Shown here: positions 56,701-64,000 of the stretch, one piece after another
Layout of the letters: each line of letters opens with the position of its first letter
How positions within the stretch are numbered: position 1 is the stretch's first letter
The notes under the pieces: generated by a model
Databases searched by the model: none
Told to the model about the DNA's origin: nothing
What the model saw: only the letters and a program-made list of their open reading frames with translations
Position numbers and translations under genes: made by a program
Source of the DNA: Cerrena zonata
Lineage: Eukaryota; Basidiomycota; Agaricomycetes; Polyporales; Cerrenaceae
NCBI GenBank assembly: GCA_038087015.1
Contig: JASBNA010000038.1
Coordinates: 310,001 to 374,000, forward strand
Direction of reading: 5' to 3'
DNA: 64,000 bases

Positions 56701-57892
56701 AGCTGTCAGACACGAGCGCAGGAGTAGCACTGGAGCAGCGTTCTTCTCGAATGTCGGTGGTACGATCGGAAGACATCGACGACCATCAACAGGTGGGTAC
56801 GGATATACTCAATCCAGAGGTTCGACTGGTGGTGATAGGGCATTTGGTCGTACTGAAGAAGTAGATGAGCAAGGTGAAGTTCAAGAGGAGACCGAGGGCG
56901 CCGAACATGGTGTTTTATCCAACGGGGCGGATAACGAGAATAAAGTTGCAGGTGATCATTCAGGGGACGAGAAAGAATTTAAACCAGTGTTCCTTAAGGG
57001 TTTATTCAGGTTCGTTTCTTATCGTCGGTGTTAATGCTTTCTCGTAACTGATAAACGCTTCTGTGCCTTTTTACAGTGTTGCAACGACTTCGACAAAACA
57101 ACCGAATGTCATTCAAGCTGATGTTCGACGGGTGTTGGACCGTATGCAAGTCCAGTATCGCGAAACCAAGACTGGATTTGAGTGCATACATATGCCTTCT
57201 ATCGATTTGGCTTCCGTACAGCAGCCTGAGTCACCTCCCTCGCGTCGAAGCCAACACCGAAAGCAGAGTTCAATCGGCTCCCATGATACCGAGAACGGCA
57301 AGAAAACTGTCACTCGGAAAACATCTAAGCTTTCCTTCGGCATGAAGAGCAACAAGGACAAAGACAAAGATCGCGAGCACGGCAAGGACAAAGAACTGCC
57401 CAGTCGCCCTTCGGGAGGCACCACGCTCAGCATGACGCCGAGCAGCCATTCGTCTTCTTTCTTCCATGTTTCTAATACCACTCATACCGCCGAACCCATG
57501 AGGTCGGATGTTGATCAGGTCACTGCTGTACCTGAGAATGACCAACCTCCGAGATCCGCCTCTCCTGCTGCCTCGAAAATACTTCCGCCGATCCCTAGAG
57601 ATTATGCTGGTGCATCACCCCAAAGTGCTACTCCGTTCCCAACCGGTGAAGTCGATCCTGAAGTGTTTGAATCGATTGGAAATAATTCACTTGCTGTACG
57701 GTTTGAGATTAACCTTGTAAAGGTACGAGCTCGTCTTCTATGTGTAGCGATTTACTCTTGGCTCATACGTCTTCGTTTGTGCTCTAGGTGCCTTGGCTTC
57801 CATTACATGGTATCCAGTTCCGACGCTTAACTGGAGATGGATGGCAGTACCATACATTAGCACGAAGAGTGCTCACTGAATTGAAGCTCTAA
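53750..57892 (+). CDS. KIN1: KIN1/PAR-1/MARK-type Ser/Thr kinase with frame breaks
   Basis: Kinase landmarks in order: [14 protein letters not shown] (Gly loop), LAVKILP (Lys), the HRDLKIEN catalytic loop split by an intron, IDFGLSN (DFG), [14 protein letters not shown] (APE), [10 protein letters not shown], and HPWMQRGY. Then [18 protein letters not shown] and [17 protein letters not shown] follow as in KIN1. A long Ser/Pro-rich middle comes next, and a C-terminal KA1 domain: [19 protein letters not shown] ... [19 protein letters not shown], ending LTELKL at 57,892. KIN1 acts at the cell cortex in polarity and exocytosis. Frame shifts by +1 just after HPWMQRGY (~55,130), which no intron explains, and again at ~55,740-55,805, where a 55-nt intron is possible. 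Start ATG 53,750 follows a leader without upstream in-frame ATG. Confidence 0.88.
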
Positions 57893-59509
57893 CGAAATAT
57901 TACGCCGTTATGTTTTTCTCTTCTTTTTTCCATAACCTTAATATCCCTGGTGTATCCCGGTTGGCATTTCTAGTCTCTCCTCTTCTCTCATCGATTCCCC
58001 ACCTCTGAACCTTACGAGCTTTTATTACCGATTCGCTGTCTATATTATTTCAATCTTGATACACACAAGGTCTTCGCTTTTTGTTCCTCCTCTCCCCATC
58101 TGCCGCTTGGTCTTCTCTTTTTTTCAATTGTAAGTGTCACTGGATTGCGCTCTCTCTTACGCAAGTCATTCTTATGTTGGCTGGCTTTTGCTCTTTCGTT
58201 ATTTTATCCCATTTCTTCTCTGGTCTAGACCGGCTCCATCCTCTCGTTCTTTTCTTTCTTTTCTTTTCTGTGGTCACCTAAGTATATCATATGCACAATG
58301 AATGATCCATGAAGGCAACAAACATATACATTGTTCGGACGAACCCTCAAGATTCTTGATGACGGTGTTGCTATATTGTCAATCCTTGTGTTGGGACACT
58401 TGAGTCCTTAAAATTCAAATATCCGTGAGGATATACCTCTGCGCCGCAGACATCCTCTGACCGTCGTATGATTGGCGGCGATAGATTGGCTAGGACTGTC
58501 GTTAACCCTGACTCTATAATATGATCAGTGATCAAGTTGGTCATTCACGAGAATGAGCTGGAGTGGTTGTCAAGCCAGATTGTGTGCATCCTTACATACC
58601 TGCAAAAGAATTAAAACAAGGTGGATGACATCCTTACTGGTTGACATCAAAGGTCGAACTTCAACAAGTGTGTCAGTGTAGATATCTATTTTTAGCATTT
58701 TGAGGTCGCAGTACCAATCATTTCACACATCATTCTTAAAATACCTTGTATGAAACAAAGCAAGATCGGTATCGTGCCACTTGCGCCATGTACAATACTT
58801 TACAATACCCCGCACGGAGGAAGGTCGGTGCACAGTCCGGAGGGCATCTCTATCGTGAGACAATCGACACAAGCGAAGCAGAAGGATGGTTAGGTGTACT
58901 GCCACACCTCTCTTCATCTTCTCAATATTCGGTTCACTTCTCATACTCGGCGGCCGCGGTGCATCAAGAATCCATGAAACTACCTGGCAGACGTCTAGAT
59001 GTTTACTCTTGAAAGAACTCCGGTTATGGCGATTCTAGGAGTTCGTACACGAATAGTACAACTACATGATAGCAGCAATGCTCTATTGCTGCGATGTGGC
59101 GCGAGAGACCAGTGCACCAGGTCCTGCCCCGACTGTCTCGGAGCCGGACGTGTAACTTGTGTAGAGTTGACGGTTGCCTCAACTGATACACCTTCCCCTT
59201 TAGGATTGCGCTATTTTTAGACTACCACTGCCAAAGAATACGCAGCGCACATTAATGTTCCTTACATACGGCGCTGCGGATCCCGAGTGTACATGACCGT
59301 TATGCTTGAAATCATTTACCGTACGAGCGGATGCTGTCAAACCAACTGCCAGACGTAGGTTAGTGGTGGCAGTACCAGTATGCGATTTTCGAAGTATGTG
59401 ACTCAAACGTGCACGCCTCATGCCTGCGGTATATAATACGGGGGAACGTGAGTGAGATTTACCACCAACACCTCACTCCTCACTTTATTTCTTTTTCCTT
59501 CTTCATAGC
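57893..59509. other. Intergenic, 1.6 kb
   Basis: No gene recognised. 57,900-58,280 is very T/C-rich; the rest includes short frames without support. Confidence 0.5.
59430..59437 (+). promoter_or_regulatory. TATA box of the DUF7702 gene
   Basis: TATATAAT at 80 nt before the ATG (59,510), followed by a CT/CA-rich leader (CACCTCACTCCTCAC). Good match and spacing; use inferred. Confidence 0.55.
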
Positions 59510-60560
59510 ATGGGTATCGATGCAAGAGGCGGTATTGCTATCGTTCAAATCATATTCTATATCCCAATCCTTGTCGCTAGTGTAATCATCACTTTGCGCC
59601 ATGGATTTACAAAACGAGCAGGCTGGATTATGCTTCTTGTCCTAGCCCTCAGTAAGTACATTCAAAACCTTTCTGTCTTCTCGGTATTGACAATGTGACT
59701 ATTCTACAGTTCGTATCATAGGCGGCGCGATCCACATAGCTTCGGAAAACAACCCATCAAATGACAATCTCCGAATTACTTATAGTATCTTGGAAGGAGC
59801 AGGCTTGTCGCCTCTACTTGTGGCAACTATAGGGTTCTTGACTACTATGTAAGTTGTAGTTGTATCTTTGCCTATATATACTATACTCATTCAACGTCCT
59901 AGCGCGGAACATGCGTTCAACGAAAATCCCTTGATGGAGAAAGGTCTCCGCATTTTAGGTGTTATGGCCATCGTCGGAATCGTCTTGATCATTGTCGGTG
60001 GTACACAGACCGCCTCAGCCGATGGCGATATATCAAAACTAAATCAGGCAATGACCCTACGACACGCCGGATCCATAATTTTCGTTGTCTTGTTTGTCCT
60101 ACTCGTCCTCGTTCATCTATTTTTCTGGGCAAACCGGAGAACAATTTTGGAACATCGACGAAAGGTCCGTTTCGCGGCGGCTTATTAAGATACAACGGTA
60201 CTAATATGGCTCTTCTAGCTGCTCATCGGTATCTCATGCGCCCTCCCCTTCCTCGGCGTCCGTGTAATATATGGCATATTGTCATCGTATGCACCTCTGA
60301 TTCCGACTGAAAAAGGCGGGCTATCACAGTTCAGCCTTTCGACAGGATCATGGGGAATATACCTCGGAATGTCGGTTCTCATGGAGTTCGCAGCCGTATT
60401 GATTTACACCTTCGTGGGGATCACAACCCCACTACAACGCGACAACCAGGCCTTAGGTTCCAGTGGTTCCAGTCCCCAAACCCAGCAATGGGAAGATTCA
60501 CAACAATATCCGACTCACAATGAATCAGGATACCAATACCCGCCTTATCGAAGTAGTTAG
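59510..60560 (+). CDS. DUF7702 seven-TM fungal membrane protein, 294 aa
   Basis: Exons 59510-59651, 59710-59848, 59903-60164, 60219-60560 close in phase. About seven TM helices: IAIVQIIFYIPILVASVIIT, GWIMLLVLAL-IRIIGGAIHI, EGAGLSPLLVATIGFL, LGVMAIVGIVLIIVGGTQ, GSIIFVVLFVLLVLVHLFFW, ISCALPFLGVRVIYGIL and IYLGMSVLMEFAAVLIYTFV. The pattern G-x-x-I-H-I-A-S and N-E-N-P, with GVRVIYG, is that of fungal DUF7702 integral membrane proteins, whose function is unknown; a GPCR-like fold is often suggested. The C-tail is Gln/Ser/Tyr-rich and polar. Confidence 0.85.
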
Positions 60561-60879
60561 ACATAGCATACGCTTATGAGGGACCTTGGAAAACGATGCT
60601 ACATGGCAAAACCGAGGATAGCCTTCCTCCCCGGTGTCCGTATGGCTATTTATGTAATTTATGTATTGAACGACTTCCTAATACCCTGATTACGTTGCTT
60701 CACGATACATGAAATTTAATTACAAAGGGGACCTCCTTTATTTGAGGTTTAACATACACGACAGGATCCAGAGATCTTTACTTATAAGTACATACAAGAC
60801 TAAACCTAAGAGATCATATAAAATTCAAAATAGTGATAAAAGCCAGTGAAAGCGGGAAGAAGATGATAAGGAGGAATAA
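60561..60879. other. Convergent 3' intergenic gap
   Basis: AT-rich, no frame; holds the 3' regions of the DUF7702 gene (+) and the acyltransferase (-). Confidence 0.55.
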
Positions 60880-62569
60880 CTACAATAAGGCAGCTGCAAC
60901 TCCAAATCCAGAGTCAATGTCGCACCTAATTGCATTTTCAAATACCTCAGCAATGGACTTATCCAAACGGAAAGCAACCTCAACACCTCCATCATACGTA
61001 AAATCCCATTCACCCTTCGATCCGTTCTTACCCTCCCTCCAGACGGGGTTTCCATTGAAGATCCGAACATAGCGTTCGAGCACGGTGCTAGAGTGGAATT
61101 GCGTATATTTAGCGTCCGCATACTCCGAGTCCGTATCGAAGAGGTCGCCAGCCATACGCCAATTGACTTGATGGCTCGAGTTGAACGTTATTTCGCGATC
61201 ATTAACAGGTAGGAGATGTTGGTAAAGACCCTCCTGATATGCCTTTCGACAAAGGTCGTTATGGAAAGCGAGGTAGGGTTCGAGGAAATTAGGATCCCGA
61301 GCCATGACAGAACCAGCACGGATGCTAGAGGCAATAGTGGCAAGACAACGGAAGAAGTGAATCGTCTGTTCGCGAGGGCCTGATGTCATGGGATCAGGCT
61401 CGAGAGGTAAGGTGAATGATGGACAAGTAAGTGTGATGGCGGCGTTTCCAAACATAGCTGTCGGCGCAAACTTAGGATTGCCTCTATAATCCAAGGTGTT
61501 GACAACCGTGTCAATGAGTTCGTGCCCTGGATGAACGGCACTGACGGCACGATTGTACCGGAAGACGATGTATGCCATAAGAACCTGTATCCTGGAGAAC
61601 CTTGATGAGGCAGGGTCGGGACCGGTCATACTCACGCCTCTTGCCAAGGTAGCGAGTTGCTTAGCAGTGAATGCAAGAGTTATGGGTACGGTTCGCTCCT
61701 GGCTCTCGAGCATGAGTGGGATGAGCTCCTCTGGTGATTTTGCATCACGGAGATGCTTCATCAAGGGGAGGAATTTAGTTGCCGTAGAAGGATCTGAAGG
61801 AGGTGGTGGGAAGAAAACTTTGTCATAGAAGGTGATGGCAAGGATGTGATGCTAACTCCGCGATAGAAATGGGAAATATAGATCCCAACAAGACTGGCCA
61901 TATACCCATCACCTGTGTGAGACGTCAACAATGAAACAGGAAAGAGTGTGTACATACGGCTCACCTAGAGCATGCAACCAGCAACTTGTGTAGATCATTT
62001 GGCCAGTTTTGTGCAACTTGGTGAATCGAAAGCGAAAAAGAGGCTCGTCTTCATTAATCACATTACTAGGAAGAGGGTCCACCCATGGTTCAAATTCTTC
62101 GGGGGAAACCACTGTGATCCCATTCAGTATCCTATGTAGAGGAGAGATACGTCATATACTTACATACGGGCTCCATGGGGAAAATGATCAGTGCTATAAT
62201 CATCTACCACTGACACTGGAATCCCTGAGTTCGTGAGGCGAAGATACACTTCACCCTTTCGACCGTTGGTATCTGGAAATTTACACAGACGGCCAGCAAT
62301 TGGTGGGAAGATACTGAGAGTTTTCGCAAGAGCGACACAGAATCGTTCAACGTCAATAAAGGCGGGTAGTACCCATGCACCATGCATCTAAATAAAAATA
62401 AAATCAGGATGTTCCTCTGTGTCTTTGGAACCATACGCACAGTGAAGCTGAGAACAAGCGTATCAGTAGGCGGATAAACGATAATATCTTGTTGTTCACA
62501 TCGTGTGGGCCTGACTGGTTGTACAAGGAAGCGTTGCTCCACAGGGATATCATAGTCTACGAAAGACAT
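60880..62569 (-). CDS. HXXXD-type (BAHD-like) acyltransferase
   Basis: Five or so exons. The N-terminus (MSFVDYDIPVEQRFLVQPVRP) leads to WVLPAFIDVERFCVALAKTL and a GRL box (PPIAGRLCKF), then the catalytic H-x-x-x-D as HALGDGYM, formed across an intron. The last exon, ~295 codons, has FTAKQLATLARGV, TLDYRGNPKFAPTAMFGNAA, and NWRMAGDLFDTDS near the position where plant BAHD enzymes carry DFGWG, which is absent. Such enzymes transfer an acyl group from acyl-CoA to an alcohol or amine in the cytosol; in fungi they often decorate secondary metabolites. Substrate unknown. The gene stands alone, 14 kb from the P450 block. Confidence 0.85.
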
Positions 62570-64000
62570 TGTGATACTGGGAGCGAGCAAGGGAACTCTG
62601 TTTTTAAAAAGACTAAGGAAGCGATCTTTATATCTGTAGATGGGGAAAACTGGTTATACGCTTTGAGAAGTTTGACCAGTGAAACCAAAGGTTGAGCTTC
62701 TTCGTCTTAAGCTATCGCCGAAACGCCAGAGTGAGCCTTACATAGCGAATGATAGATACACACATCATCGTAAGGTGTTTAGACTCAAGCTCCGAGTCAA
62801 TCTTTATTTGCTAGGGTGTGAGGGATTATCATGCCAAGTAGAGGAAGTGGTAGTACAGTGGGTCTCGCGGGAGTGTTAGCTCCAAGAAATACGGGTACCG
62901 AATAAGTTTCGGTGTTAGTAAGATGACCTTCGACAACAAGCTACCAGAAATCTCGACGATATAGCATAGCATCCTGATTGCCAATTTTTATCTGCAAAAG
63001 AGATGTCGACCAAGGAATAATGTGTCGTATGTGTAGTTACGACCAACACAACCCGGGGAAGTATTGTATCATTTGAATGAGAGGTGACGGGAATAGCCTG
63101 AAGCTTCTGATTTAATCTGACTGGCCGCAGTGATCATGAAGAGCCCGAAGCTTGTGGAGGTTTTGTTCGTGCGCCACACGGGGAACTTACTAGGCAGCTG
63201 CGAAGTCAAGTTGTTCCCATGTGACAGAGTGAACTGTATAGGTTCATTTTTCACTAGCAGAACATCCAAAGAGCAAAGGCAGACGAATTCGAAACGGTAC
63301 TAAAACAACAAATGGCGCTTCAATAACCTTACACTCAAGATTAACGTTTCAAGCCCGGCCCTAAATCACTTCTCGGTTAGCGCGTACCACTGCGGCCAAG
63401 CCTGAGACACTTTAGCTTACTATCTATTTTCTCTTTCTATTGGTACAGCATACACACCTATAGAGGACTCGATAATCGATACAGTATCATCCTTGAACCT
63501 GCCTACTCCCTCAAGTATAGACAGACAATCCGTCTTTGTCTGAGGTAGCCAAAAACCTAAACCTTGCCATCTGCTTGTTTTTGGTGTTTCTCATAGCCCG
63601 TCTTGACTTGTTTCGAATTCGTGTTGGTACCTGTACGCTATTCAGTCCAGCTTCCGTCAAGAAATCCCTAGCTGCTTTGAAGTATATTGATGATGCAGAT
63701 GTTTCGAACTTACCATCTTAGCCTATACCAGGTGACTTACAGGGCATTTTATATCCGCTGTATGTAAGCGAAGGCCTCGGTCCATCTCCTTCATTCCCTA
63801 TGTGACAGGATGATGAAAAGCAACCAGTGATCTGCAACACATCGCCCCCTTTGGGCATAGCCAATCCAACGATTCCTGGTTTCGTACTCAGAAGTTTCAG
63901 CTCACACTCAACCACCATCACTCGACCAATGGTTTCTCGATTTTCATGTTTCGAAAGTCCCCGAAGCTTCTATGTCAAAATCGGATTGACAATGCTTATC
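62570..64000. other. Right-end intergenic, no gene recognised
   Basis: Short frames (62,679-62,879 +; 63,069-63,269 -; 63,536-63,721 +; 63,718-63,921 -) lack ATG, intron structure or family resemblance. A gene truncated by the window edge cannot be excluded. Confidence 0.45.

Noticed and set aside
56274..56864. 196-codon frame antiparallel in composition to KIN1 linker
   Set aside because: Same-strand shadow of the Ser/Pro-rich KIN1 middle region, which continues in the other frame to the KA1 domain.
1..64000. tRNA, rRNA, CRISPR arrays, bacterial operon signals
   Set aside because: None were seen on reading; intron-rich eukaryotic gene structure makes bacterial signals irrelevant. A covariance-model scan could still find a missed tRNA or snoRNA.

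Overview
The window is nuclear DNA of a filamentous basidiomycete, most probably a mushroom-forming agaricomycete. Genes are dense and cut by many 45-65 bp spliceosomal introns. The gene content fits too: a SUMO precursor, TFIIS, a KIN1-type kinase, a mid-protein Zn2Cys6 factor, a basidiomycete-type sesquiterpene-synthase fold, DUF7702, and a KDZ (Kyakuja-Dileera-Zisupton) transposon. No tRNA, rRNA, CRISPR or virus was seen.

Layout. 1-9.3 kb is a housekeeping and metabolic block: 5'-truncated GNAT acetyltransferase (+), mitochondrial carrier (-), HD-domain cyanamide-hydratase-like enzyme (-), TFIIS (-), SUMO (+), isochorismatase-family hydrolase (+), ricin-B-fold lectin (+). 10.6-11.2 kb holds a small proline-rich hypothetical gene. 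11,929-22,687 is a complete 10.76-kb KDZ DNA transposon. It has 445-bp terminal inverted repeats, a perfect 8-bp target-site duplication (CTCATCCA), an intact 1,022-aa transposase on the minus strand, and three rightward passenger genes, one with an HMG-like region. 22.7-25.9 kb is gene-poor, decayed DNA with a cytochrome P450 relic.

25.9-35.3 kb carries a hypothetical gene, a single-exon one-pass membrane protein starting 5 bp after it, and a long Zn2Cys6 transcription factor (PriB-like). 35.5-47.2 kb is a specialised-metabolism-like block: Rieske-DUF455 fusion (-), terpene-synthase-fold protein whose metal-binding motifs are degenerate (+), and two tandemly duplicated P450s (-). Between the P450s sits an intact Tc1/mariner element (43,065-44,644) with ~190-bp inverted repeats and a TA duplication. 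48.5-62.6 kb returns to ordinary genes: EamA/DMT transporter (+), IFI6/IFI27-like small hydrophobic protein (-), signal peptidase subunit SPC1 (+), KIN1/PAR-1 kinase (+), DUF7702 membrane protein (+), HXXXD acyltransferase (-). The last 1.4 kb holds nothing recognisable.

Gene models were built by hand from reading frame, GT-AG (and three GC-AG) junctions and family knowledge. Where exon phases close exactly, exons are given. Two conserved genes (the carrier and KIN1) contain single-base frame breaks that no intron explains, most simply uncorrected assembly indels.
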